Assembly (NCBI GenBank): GCA_045604545.1
Contig: JAZUOG010000005.1
Coordinates: 1 to 57,048, forward strand
Length of the DNA stretch: 57,048 nt
Origin: RGIG1959 sp045604545
GTDB taxonomy: Bacteria; Bacillota; Clostridia; Oscillospirales; Acutalibacteraceae
Direction: 5' to 3'
Shown here: positions 18,823-27,240 of the stretch, in pieces
Numbering within the stretch: the first letter of the stretch is position 1
How the letters are laid out: each line of letters begins with the position of its first letter
The notes under the pieces: model-generated
What the model saw: the letters and a program-made list of their open reading frames with translations, nothing else
What the model was told of the DNA's origin: nothing
The model's database searches: none
Made by a program: the position numbers and the translations under genes

Positions 18823-20961
18823 TCATCTTGTCACATCGAGGTTTTGGTATTGCAGGCCGATGGATTTGACGGCGGTGGGGACGGCAGAGGTCACGGACAG
18901 CGCGAATGTCTGACAGCGTTTGACCCCCGGCACAACAAGCTGCATACGACGGCCGTCACCGCGGAGGCGGCGAACGGTGCCGATATCCTCGCCGTCGACG
19001 ATCAGTCGCACATGTGCTTCATCGGTGACGATGTTGAGGTACACCGCTTTGATGCGTTTGATAAGTGTCTCGTCGCCGAACACATACTGCTTCGTGACGA
19101 ATTCGCACGCAATCGGTTGATTGGTGATGGCGGTCGCGATCCATTCGCCGTCCTCATTTCGGTTTTCGGTGATCAGGGTATCGGCGGTCGACTCTTCAAA
19201 ATACCATCGGGAGCGCTTGAATACCACCGAAGATGTGCGCTCGGTGGCGATCACCACCGCTCGTGTTCTTCCGTCCGAAACAATGCGGTTTACCGCTCCC
19301 GCAGGCAACGTCGGGTATTCATGCGCAAACCACGCGATATTCCGAGACGCCCGCTTGTCGGAGCTATAGGAAGACTGATTGACAAAGCCGCTGTCGCCGT
19401 AATCAAACACAAACGCCTTGTTGCCGATCATCAGGAAATATCGACCGTCTATGTCCGCCGCCGATGCAACGGCGCGCTGTGCCTCGCTCGTCACTTCCGA
19501 CAAATGCCGATGAATTTTCGTCCCGATCTCGCGCACGTTACGTTCGCTGTAAGCGGCGGCCGTGCGTAAGGTGTAGATTCGCCCGTCCTTGTTCATCCAC
19601 ACAAGGCGATTGCGGCACAGCGCGATCGTATGCGGCGCATCACACCCGATCTGCGGGGATAACTGTGTCAGCGGGAAATAGGCCGACGACACGGTAACGT
19701 CCACGTTCGTTCCTTCCATCACACTGTCGGCATCGATACTTCCTTCGACATAGCGGGTGTAATACATCTCCCGCTCCTTAAACACGACCAGCATATCCTC
19801 CTGCTTGGCAAGCGCGGTGATACGCTGTGACGGATCGCCGATGTGCATATAATTGTTCTGCGGAAAGTAAAACGGATCATCGACATCGCTCCACATCAGG
19901 CACGAACCTTTGCCGCTGTCAAAGCCCGCGAGAAACAGACGCGTACCGCCGCCGCGATTCTGCGTACCGCCGAACCATTGCGCGATCGTTGCACCGGTAA
20001 CAGACCCTCCGTCGTCGTTTCCTGTCCGGGCATGAGCGGTGATCGTCACGTTGCCGGAAATTTCCGAAACGGGAAGCGGCGTGTCGACAAGGATCATGTT
20101 ATCCCTTGCCTTGGCGGTGCGCGTGGTACCGTCGCCGATATCAAACGACACCGCATCGCCGTCGAGAGTCATGGTCACATCGGTGATGCCGTAAGGCGTG
20201 ACAATCTCCATCACGATCCCTCCCACGCCCGCCCCGAGCGGCGTCGGCATCACATACGCTTCGCTGTAGCCCAGTATCGAAACCGATGACGTAAACTGCG
20301 CGCGGTAGCATCGTGTAAGAGCGTTGAAGCCCTCATACATCACACCGTTTGCTGTTCGCTCTCCCTCACGGTACGGCACGCTTTTGCCGTTGATGAGCAC
20401 CAGCGGTGCATACAGCTCTTCTTGGGGAACGGATTCGATCACCGTACCGTTCAAGCGATAGACGTAACCGCCGCCGTACACCAAGAACGGGGTGTTGTAT
20501 TTTTCGGCATCACACGCAACAGCCACCAGCGGCGAAAGATAGGCAATGTTTTTTATGGGAAAGGTATAGGTGAGTGTTTCGTTGTCCGCGTCGAGCGGCA
20601 CCAGTCTCACAAACCGTTCCTTCGTGACGCTTCCCGAACCCGCAGCGTCCACACCTCTCATGGAGCTGATCACAACCGTATACAAGACGCCGTTTATGTC
20701 GATGGGCTGCGGGCTGATGACATCGACGGATTGGATATCCGTCAGACCCGATACGGCGGTCCCGTCAAAGAACGGTTCTTCCTTGCAAACGCGCAGTGCT
20801 TTGCGGGTGCGCAAGGCGCCGTTTCTGAGATCCATGTTGACACTGGCTGAAAGCTCGTTATCCGCGATGAGCATCGGATCGTCATCGGTGTTGATGCCGC
20901 CGGACAGCATGGGGATCGTCAGACGATGGTCTCCCCTTCGTCCCATTCGTTTAAAACGCAT
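18823..20961 (-). CDS. P22 gp10-like packaged-DNA stabilisation (tail hub) protein
   Basis: ~712 residues from the ATG 20959-20961 that overlaps the end of the connector gene. The N-terminus has SGGINTDDDPMLIADNELSA and NMDLRNGALRTRKAL, and the middle has WSDVDDPFYFP and MLVVFKEREMYYT. These are hallmarks of the phage stabilisation/tail-hub family that closes the portal in short-tailed phages. The rest is beta-rich. A structural role at the portal vertex follows from family and from its place next to the connector. Confidence 0.75.
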   Translation of the reverse strand: MRFKRMGRRGDHRLTIPMLSGGINTDDDPMLIADNELSASVNMDLRNGALRTRKALRVCKEEPFFDGTAVSGLTDIQSVDVISPQPIDINGVLYTVVISSMRGVDAAGSGSVTKERFVRLVPLDADNETLTYTFPIKNIAYLSPLVAVACDAEKYNTPFLVYGGGYVYRLNGTVIESVPQEELYAPLVLINGKSVPYREGERTANGVMYEGFNALTRCYRAQFTSSVSILGYSEAYVMPTPLGAGVGGIVMEIVTPYGITDVTMTLDGDAVSFDIGDGTTRTAKARDNMILVDTPLPVSEISGNVTITAHARTGNDDGGSVTGATIAQWFGGTQNRGGGTRLFLAGFDSGKGSCLMWSDVDDPFYFPQNNYMHIGDPSQRITALAKQEDMLVVFKEREMYYTRYVEGSIDADSVMEGTNVDVTVSSAYFPLTQLSPQIGCDAPHTIALCRNRLVWMNKDGRIYTLRTAAAYSERNVREIGTKIHRHLSEVTSEAQRAVASAADIDGRYFLMIGNKAFVFDYGDSGFVNQSSYSSDKRASRNIAWFAHEYPTLPAGAVNRIVSDGRTRAVVIATERTSSVVFKRSRWYFEESTADTLITENRNEDGEWIATAITNQPIACEFVTKQYVFGDETLIKRIKAVYLNIVTDEAHVRLIVDGEDIGTVRRLRGDGRRMQLVVPGVKRCQTFALSVTSAVPTAVKSIGLQYQNLDVTR

Positions 20962-21322
20962 GCGGCAACACGTCCTTTCTTCGCCCGACGTGTGTGAGCT
21001 TTGCGCGTTTTTGGTTGTACAGATCGGCAAAGAGAGACTGGTTGTCCGCGTCTCCGATGGTCTGTGCCGTCAGCATCGCCACACCGTAGGGCATGATATC
21101 ATTAACGATACGTTCGGGAAGATCGATCTCGTCGGTAAGCGAGGCGAGCTCCTGAAAGCCCGTCTGACACAGGGCGTACACGATATCCGCGTACACTTGA
21201 TTGACGAGTGCGAGGGAGCGTGCGGCGATATCCGCATACAACGTCGCATCAATACGACCGTCACCGTCGGTGTAGTTGAGAAGCCGCCAAGCGCGGTCTC
21301 TGACTTCGATTCCTGTTTTCAT
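20951..21322 (-). CDS. Head-tail connector protein (gp4/gp6-like)
   Basis: 123 residues from MKTGIEVRDRAWRLLNY, 7 bases after GGGAGG. It is mostly helical, with a pattern (IRNDIMPYGVAML-like region at ~85-100) seen in head-completion and connector proteins that ring the portal. Family call is by fold pattern, size and its position directly before the gp10-like gene, which it overlaps by 11 bp. Confidence 0.6.
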   Translation of the reverse strand: MKTGIEVRDRAWRLLNYTDGDGRIDATLYADIAARSLALVNQVYADIVYALCQTGFQELASLTDEIDLPERIVNDIMPYGVAMLTAQTIGDADNQSLFADLYNQKRAKLTHVGRRKDVLPHAF

Positions 21323-21335
21323 TCGAACACCTCCC

Positions 21336-21384
21336 AAAAAAGCCGCAAGAGACGGGTGTCTATTCCCCCGCTCCCGCGGCTTTT
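21336..21384 (-). terminator. Internal attenuating terminator after the holin
   Basis: On the minus strand AAAAGCCGC pairs with GCGGCTTTT and is followed by two more T residues then GGG. It lies between the lysis genes and the connector, so it could lower expression of the distal genes. Confidence 0.55.
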
Positions 21385-21395
21385 GTTACTGTTTC

Positions 21396-21596
21396 TTATT
21401 CCTCGGTCACTTCGGGCAGTCCTGCCACACTGGTGAGAAGCGACAGCACAGCGGCAAGAACCGACGCGCTTGCAACCGCGATCCAGTCGACATCGCCGAG
21501 CACAGCCGACGTGCCGATGGTGGCAACGGCGGTTTGTGCCATTGTTTTGAGTGCACGCACCCCCGCCGCCTTGACCCACATGGTTTGTTTCTTCAT
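21396..21596 (-). CDS. Phage holin (r1t type)
   Basis: 66 residues starting MKKQTMWVKAAGVRALKTM behind AAGGAG. A hydrophobic segment spans about 18-58 (AVATIGTSAVLG, WIAVASASVLAAVLSLLTSV), ending GLPEVTEE. The WLKAAG-like start and the LAAVLSLLTS-AGLPEV end are signatures of the r1t holin family. It would permeabilise the membrane to release the amidase encoded two genes upstream. Confidence 0.85.
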   Translation of the reverse strand: MKKQTMWVKAAGVRALKTMAQTAVATIGTSAVLGDVDWIAVASASVLAAVLSLLTSVAGLPEVTEE

Positions 21597-21607
21597 AGCG
21601 CATCTCC

Positions 21608-21901
21608 TTATCTCGTGAAGATGCCGATCGCCACACCGACCAGCCCGCTGACCAGTGCCGCCATCACATACCCGATGACCGCATTCCAACGGTTGGCAGG
21701 GACAGCGGCAAGAGAACGGACATCTTCCTTCATTTCAGCAACATCCTCCTGCAAACGTTCCACATTATTCGCCGCCACCGCCACCGCCTCGGTCAGCTTA
21801 TGAAGATCGCCGACTTCCTGTTCAAGTCGGTCGATGCGGCGATGTGCCGACTTGGCATTTTGCAAAGCGTCCTGCAACCGTTTCACATCTTCCACCGTCA
21901 C
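21608..21901 (-). CDS. XhlA-like holin-associated protein
   Basis: 97 residues from a GTG start. The first ~65 residues are a coiled coil (IDRLEQEVGDLHKLTEAVAV, LQEDVAEMKEDV), followed by one C-terminal membrane helix (IGYVMAALVSGLVGVAIGIF). This layout matches haemolysin XhlA-type proteins that work with holin and endolysin. It sits between endolysin and holin with 3-11 bp spacing. Confidence 0.75.
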   Translation of the reverse strand: MTVEDVKRLQDALQNAKSAHRRIDRLEQEVGDLHKLTEAVAVAANNVERLQEDVAEMKEDVRSLAAVPANRWNAVIGYVMAALVSGLVGVAIGIFTR

Positions 21902-21904
21902 ATC

Positions 21905-22675
21905 TCACACCCCCAAGAGAGACATCCACGTGTTGATGCCGACAATGCCGTCAGCCGCAAGACCGTTTTTGCGTTGGTATGCCTTAACCGCCGATTCTGT
22001 CTCATCGCCGAACTTGCCGTCTGCCCCATACACGCGGAGATTGTGCCCGTTCTCGATAAGCAGAGTCTGAATCAGACGCACGCGATTACCGACACTGCCG
22101 TTTTGAACAAGTGCGCTTGCGGCTCCCGCCGTTTCCGTACCCCAGATGCCGTCATCGCCGTATTGTGCAAGCGACAGCCCGTCGGCAAGCGCCGCCTGTT
22201 GGAATTCCTGCACCGCGTTTGTCTGCGGCACATCGGCTTTTGCCGCTTCGATGATGACCGCAAGCGGATACTGTTTTCCGGGGCACGCGGTCGCATCAAG
22301 CCCGTGATGAGCATACACCGTCATCTCACCGTATTTGGCAAACAGATGCCGCAGTAACGCGACAATGGCTTTTTGCTGTACGGCGGGCATGGTTTCTTCG
22401 TCAAAATTGCCTTCGGCACAAATACCGAGCTTGTCGTTGTGTCCGGTCGTGTGGGCACCCAACCACGTCTCCGGTCGACCGCGATACACGGTGCCGTCCT
22501 TGCGCACATAAAAATGGTAACCGATTCCTGCCCAACCGTTTTGGTGTTTATGGTAGGCATGAATGTCCTCCACACTGCCGTTTGCCGCCGCATGATGAAG
22601 CACGATGCCTGTGGGTGCTCCGAGGCGGTCGGCATGGTTGCTGTTAAACCGTAATTGACGTTCAATAACCGTCAT
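21905..22675 (-). CDS. Endolysin: N-acetylmuramoyl-L-alanine amidase
   Basis: 256 residues. The N-terminal Amidase_2 (T7 lysozyme-like) domain has H27 (IVLHHAAA), Y53-H54, H123/H124 (YAHHGLD) and C131 (TACPGK) as the zinc and catalytic set. Two C-terminal helical repeats follow (residues ~150-200 and ~205-256), each with the peptidoglycan-binding pattern (DGIWGTET; DGKFGDETESAVKAYQ, DGIVGINTW). It cleaves the amide between muramic acid and the stem peptide at lysis. In an operon with holin and XhlA. Confidence 0.9.
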   Translation of the reverse strand: MTVIERQLRFNSNHADRLGAPTGIVLHHAAANGSVEDIHAYHKHQNGWAGIGYHFYVRKDGTVYRGRPETWLGAHTTGHNDKLGICAEGNFDEETMPAVQQKAIVALLRHLFAKYGEMTVYAHHGLDATACPGKQYPLAVIIEAAKADVPQTNAVQEFQQAALADGLSLAQYGDDGIWGTETAGAASALVQNGSVGNRVRLIQTLLIENGHNLRVYGADGKFGDETESAVKAYQRKNGLAADGIVGINTWMSLLGV

Positions 22676-22692
22676 TCAACTCCCCCCCTTGC

Positions 22693-25434
22693 TTATGCTT
22701 CCAGATAATCCGACAGCCACATCGCCATCAGATTGAGTGTTTGTGCGTATGCGTTTTCGATAACAGTCGCCTTCATCTCCTGCTTCCAGCCGCTCGTTTT
22801 CACATCATCGGGTGAAAATTCCACGATGCCGCCGTGCGCACCGCACTGCGTGATAAACGACGGGGATTTGGAGGCTTTGTCGGGTGTGTTGGGCGGCGGC
22901 ATAACCGGCGTGTTGTCGTCGCTGTTGCGGTCGTAATAGATCAGCGTGTACCCGTAGTTTGCTTTTAAGAAGTCAACTACCTTCGACAGCTTCTCCTGAT
23001 CGTAGTCGCTTCCGTCGGGCTTTTGTCCCTGATGCGCGCAACAGCCCTCCCAGGCACCGAGTCCGTGCAGTGACATCACCACCGCCGCGCCGCATTCCAC
23101 CATGGTGTTCATGATATATTGCGTCTCGTTTTCGCTTCCCGCATAAGCGCCAAATTCAACAGCGCTTCCGGAAGGATTCATGACATCCCAGCCGGGACAA
23201 TCGTAGTTGCGATTGATGTTGACATTGTTCGCGTTCAGATAGCCGTTGCTTTGGCTGTTGGTGATACCCGTCACATTCATGTTGTAGCCGAACGGGTTCG
23301 CCACGGGAATGACGATCAGCATACCATTCTCGCGGATATAGTTGTACAGCGGATTGCCCGCTTGCTTGCCGCTCGCCATATCCCGCAGAAGCCGCGCCGC
23401 CACCAACGCGCACATTTTGGTCTCATACTTCTGGTATCGGGCGCTGCTTTCATCAAGCCCTGCCAGTTCCACGCCATGCTCGTTGGCATAGAGGAATATG
23501 GGAATGAGCTTTTTCCTGTTCGCGCCCAAGTCACCCAACGGATACCGGTGATAGAGAATACCGTCCTGCGTGATAGAGGATTCGCTGTTTCGCTCATCGT
23601 CCGCGTCCGTGTAGATAACCGTCGGTGACGCGTCGCCGTCTTCGTATCGCACATACTCCACACCGTTCATGGTGCGGGAACGGTTGGTCGCGGACACAGC
23701 CGTGATCGGCACGCCGCTTTCCGTTCCCGTCGTCACGGTGGTGGTCGTAGCATGGGCGGCGGAGGTGGAATCCTCGCACACCTCGGCGGCGATCGTCACG
23801 CCGTTGACCGTCACCGCCGCCCCGTCATATTCGCCATCGGCGCCCGTATAGTTGATAAATATCACAAAGAACCATTTGCCGACAGGCACATGGGTGACAT
23901 GGAAGGCTGTTCGTCCGTCACTTGACACCGGCGTCATTGACGAACTTGTCGGAAACGCCGTGTTTTCGGCGCCGTAGTATATCGCCGTTCTGGTGGTATG
24001 TCCCACCATGTTTGTCAGCGCGATCGTTGCGGGATTATCGGAATCGGCCCCGACGGTTTCCTCCACGGGAATGATCAGCGAAGCGGCAGTGGCTTCTGCC
24101 ACAAACCCGCCGCCGCTTTGGCTGTAGCGCACGCCCTTGACGATGGCCGCCTTTGCGGGTACTGTCACCGTTTCGGTGTGTATACCGCTCGGTTGCACAT
24201 ACGGTGTATCATAGGCTCTCTCGCCGATACGCGGCGATACGCTCTCGGTGTACAAAACAGCATCACCGTTCTTCCATGCGTACATCTGCGGATAATTCTC
24301 ACGTTGCCACGCACAGTGCTCGCGATTGGCGAAGGTATATCGCACCATGTCGTAATTGCCGCTTGCGTCCTTGCCGAGGATTTCCTTTGTAACGGCAGCA
24401 TTGCCGCTCACCGCCTCGTCGATATAGGCGTGAATATCGTCGGCGGTGGCGCTCATGACATCGATGTCACAGCCGTCAACAGCCGCTTCGGCGGGCTTTT
24501 GCGACGGCGGGAAAACGGTACCGATGCATGACGCAACGCTGTCGTTCTCTTTGACGGGCGCACTCCCTTTGAGGGGCTCCCACCCTGTGCCGTTGTAAAT
24601 ATAAAAGCCTCGCTTATCGTTGTCGGTGCAATAAAACACATCGCTTTGACGTTTGTCGGCAAGCTGAGCCGCCACAAGGCCGCTCATTGCCCCGCGATAA
24701 TGCACGCTGTTTTTGAACGCTGTTGCCGCTTTGTCGGCAAAAGCGACCGCATTTTCTGCCGCCGCCTGAGCACGGCGATAATTTTCCGCCGCACCGTAGT
24801 TCTGCGCTTCGGCTTCCTTTGCGGCATCCACCGCCGTCTGTGCCGATGTGACCGCTGTCTCTTTTGCCGCCTCTGCCGCATCATACACTTCCAGCGTGTG
24901 TTGATAGATCTCATACGTGCGTTTGCCGTTTGTCTCGGACTCGTCGACGGACGCCTGCGCTTGGTGAGCCGCCGTTACGGCCGCCTCTTTTGCCGCAACG
25001 GTCCTTGCCAGCATTTCGGACACACCCGTCCAGAACGGCGTGCCGTTCTCAATCTCGCCGTCCTCGAACCACAGCACCATCTCATCACTGCGAAAAGTCT
25101 CGGTCTCCTCACCGTCGTCGTCGATCGTCGACAGTACCAGTCGTGCGCACAGCTGTCCCGCCGATTGCGTGAGCAGCCGCGGAAGTGCATACGTCACGCC
25201 GACGTAATGGCCGTCGACGGTGACATTGCCGAGAATATCGCTCGATACCACGCTGCCGTCACCGAGCAGAAAACTCAGTCTGACAACATCGGCATCGGCA
25301 AGCAACACGGCTTTTGTCACGATCGACAGTTTTGTCGCGTTGTGTTCCCCGCGCACGCCACCGAACTGCGGCACCGACGGCAAAACACCGCCCGTTTTTT
25401 CGTCAATGGTGAATTCCACGCTTCGTGTCAGCAT
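22693..25434 (-). CDS. Tail fibre/spike with BppU-like N-terminus and M14-type metallopeptidase domain
   Basis: 913 residues. Residues ~1-140 resemble the BppU/DUF2479 baseplate attachment domain. Residues 140-245 are a long Ala/Glu coiled coil, then a small exposed beta region (DVFYCTDNDKRGFYIYNGTG). From ~600 to the end lies a zinc-carboxypeptidase-like domain: HGVE with H653 and E656, NRNYD at 741-745, a third ligand H790 (SLHG) and catalytic E872 (GGIVEFS). The full M14 active-site set is therefore present. Some M14 relatives trim peptidoglycan stem peptides, so a cell-wall-digesting receptor-binding protein is plausible. It is unusually placed between capsid and lysis genes. Confidence 0.75.
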   Translation of the reverse strand: MLTRSVEFTIDEKTGGVLPSVPQFGGVRGEHNATKLSIVTKAVLLADADVVRLSFLLGDGSVVSSDILGNVTVDGHYVGVTYALPRLLTQSAGQLCARLVLSTIDDDGEETETFRSDEMVLWFEDGEIENGTPFWTGVSEMLARTVAAKEAAVTAAHQAQASVDESETNGKRTYEIYQHTLEVYDAAEAAKETAVTSAQTAVDAAKEAEAQNYGAAENYRRAQAAAENAVAFADKAATAFKNSVHYRGAMSGLVAAQLADKRQSDVFYCTDNDKRGFYIYNGTGWEPLKGSAPVKENDSVASCIGTVFPPSQKPAEAAVDGCDIDVMSATADDIHAYIDEAVSGNAAVTKEILGKDASGNYDMVRYTFANREHCAWQRENYPQMYAWKNGDAVLYTESVSPRIGERAYDTPYVQPSGIHTETVTVPAKAAIVKGVRYSQSGGGFVAEATAASLIIPVEETVGADSDNPATIALTNMVGHTTRTAIYYGAENTAFPTSSSMTPVSSDGRTAFHVTHVPVGKWFFVIFINYTGADGEYDGAAVTVNGVTIAAEVCEDSTSAAHATTTTVTTGTESGVPITAVSATNRSRTMNGVEYVRYEDGDASPTVIYTDADDERNSESSITQDGILYHRYPLGDLGANRKKLIPIFLYANEHGVELAGLDESSARYQKYETKMCALVAARLLRDMASGKQAGNPLYNYIRENGMLIVIPVANPFGYNMNVTGITNSQSNGYLNANNVNINRNYDCPGWDVMNPSGSAVEFGAYAGSENETQYIMNTMVECGAAVVMSLHGLGAWEGCCAHQGQKPDGSDYDQEKLSKVVDFLKANYGYTLIYYDRNSDDNTPVMPPPNTPDKASKSPSFITQCGAHGGIVEFSPDDVKTSGWKQEMKATVIENAYAQTLNLMAMWLSDYLEA

Positions 25435-25456
25435 ATATCTCCCCCCCTTTTTTCAG

Positions 25457-25495
25457 CGCGAGCGGCGCCCGTGAGTCTCACGGACGCCGCCGCTT
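25457..25495. repeat. GC-rich hairpin between capsid and tail-fibre genes
   Basis: GCGGCGCCCGTGAG pairs with CTCACGGACGCCGC (one mismatch) directly after the capsid stop. No U-tract follows on the minus strand. It may stabilise the capsid mRNA end or attenuate read-through. Confidence 0.45.
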
Positions 25496-25501
25496 GGATC
25501 A

Positions 25502-26410
25502 TCAGTAGATGTAGGCAACGATCGCGTGCTTCATGCTGTTCTTGAGAAACACATCATAATACAAGCGATAGTCAAACTTCCATGCATCTGCCTTGAGATT
25601 TTGTTCAGGGGTGAAGGCTCTGAGCGTCTCACTCTTCTTCACCAGCGAAGCACAACGCTTGGGCAGGATCACAAAGCCGATCGACTTTGCCGCCGCCTGG
25701 GGCGTGAAGCCGCCCTCCTCTGCGCCCTCACCGCCGCTCATGAAATCGTAGGCCGTCTTCATGCGGGACGACGGCACCGGCAACAGCTTCACATCGTCAA
25801 GCGATTTGACGGTGAGATTGACACCACCCTTTTTGAAATCGGAAACGACCATGTTACGACTGATTTCGGGAGAAGCGGACAGTGCCTTCATGAACGCACT
25901 GTCTGCAAAGCACACCAGCTCCTCATCATAGCCGATCGCATCGTGAATGCGCGAAAGCGCTTCACTGAACATGGCATACGCCTCGGTCGCGGGATCACCC
26001 TCGACCGTCTGACCCTCCGAAGCGGCATGACCGCCGATTTTCGACAGGCAATAGGCGTCCACCTCGGGAACGACCTTGGTGCGCACAAATTCACCCAGCA
26101 CCTGACCCGCCAGATTGGCAATGCCCGTTTCATCGTTGTCCTCGCGGTCAAGATGGAAGGTACGGGCGCGATCCTGTGTGAGCTCAAACGGCTGAGACGT
26201 GATGTTGATCGCGCCCTGCACAAAGCCGTTGTCACGGTCATAGTCACCCAGTCCGCTCATATCCATTTCGGGGATCAGAACGGTCTTCGCACCGACAAAC
26301 TTGGCACGAAGAATATTGTCTTCAAAGAAGCCCACCGTGGCTCCCTGAACGATGGCCTTGTCGAGTTGATCCGACATACCCTCACGAAACGTCAAACTGT
26401 TGATTCCCAT
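25502..26410 (-). CDS. Major capsid protein
   Basis: 302 residues from MGINSLTFREGM, after AGGAGG. It contains GFFEDNILRAKFVGAKTVLI, MDMSGLGDYDRD and DREDNDETGIANLAGQV, a conserved arrangement in HK97-fold coat proteins of many Clostridia phages (DYDR and ADVM-like segments). Length is typical of an unprocessed coat protein. Adjacent to a scaffold gene upstream. Confidence 0.85.
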   Translation of the reverse strand: MGINSLTFREGMSDQLDKAIVQGATVGFFEDNILRAKFVGAKTVLIPEMDMSGLGDYDRDNGFVQGAINITSQPFELTQDRARTFHLDREDNDETGIANLAGQVLGEFVRTKVVPEVDAYCLSKIGGHAASEGQTVEGDPATEAYAMFSEALSRIHDAIGYDEELVCFADSAFMKALSASPEISRNMVVSDFKKGGVNLTVKSLDDVKLLPVPSSRMKTAYDFMSGGEGAEEGGFTPQAAAKSIGFVILPKRCASLVKKSETLRAFTPEQNLKADAWKFDYRLYYDVFLKNSMKHAIVAYIY

Positions 26411-26441
26411 AATGATCATCCTCCTCATATGTTATGAATTC

Positions 26442-27221
26442 TTAGCTCCGACTGTGCAATCCGCTGACAAACGCGTCCATTGCCGACAGCGGTGTGTCGC
26501 CGTTTTGCGAAAGCGAACCCGTCGTTTTCGCTGACGCCTCCTGCTCCGCGGCGGCACGCTCCTCGCGGCGCTTCTGCTCCGCAAGCACAAACCGGTTGTG
26601 GGCATCTGCAAGCGAAACGCCCTCTACCACCGCCGCCTCGATCACTTCACGGGGAAGCTGACGGATATCGCCGAGCTCGGGGTGGCTTTTTTGCAACAGC
26701 ACAAACTCGTCCGCCAGCCGGTTAGCAAGCGGCTCCGCCGTCTGTGCCTGCTGTTGGCGCACCAGTTCGTCATAGCGACGCATACGCTCGGCGCGCTCCA
26801 GTTCGTAAAACCGTTTTCCGTTCTCCTCTCCGTATGTGCTCACCGCATTGTCCAGTCGTTCCTTTTCGGCCGTTTCACACAGCCGATCGATCAGCGCCTT
26901 GACCGACTTGTCGCCGTTATCGGCGGCGAGACGCGAAAGGCGCTCATAGTCCGGCAGGAAATCCCGTTGCTTCATGCCAAGCTGGAGCAGTGTCGTAATC
27001 TCCTGTCGGTCGTCTGCGCGGACGGGACATACCTCGCCGTTATATACCGGCAGGTAGGTCGTATCCGCCAAAGCGAAGGAGTCTTCCGAGACGGAGGGCG
27101 CGGTTTCGCCGCTCTCATCGGTCGTCTCCTGCGCGGCGATCATGTCGGCGGGGTCTGCCTCGGTGATCGCCGTATCACCGTCGTTGTCGACGGGGACAGT
27201 CATTACCTCTGTTTCAACCAT
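26442..27221 (-). CDS. Capsid scaffolding protein
   Basis: 259 residues, very acidic N-terminus, long helical Glu/Arg/Gln-rich middle (residues ~110-235) and a short basic C-terminus with few aromatic residues. Composition, size and position between portal and major capsid genes match phage scaffold proteins. It would guide procapsid assembly and leave the mature head. No sequence motif alone proves it. Confidence 0.7.
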   Translation of the reverse strand: MVETEVMTVPVDNDGDTAITEADPADMIAAQETTDESGETAPSVSEDSFALADTTYLPVYNGEVCPVRADDRQEITTLLQLGMKQRDFLPDYERLSRLAADNGDKSVKALIDRLCETAEKERLDNAVSTYGEENGKRFYELERAERMRRYDELVRQQQAQTAEPLANRLADEFVLLQKSHPELGDIRQLPREVIEAAVVEGVSLADAHNRFVLAEQKRREERAAAEQEASAKTTGSLSQNGDTPLSAMDAFVSGLHSRS

Positions 27222-27240
27222 ATATCATCGTTCCTTTCTG

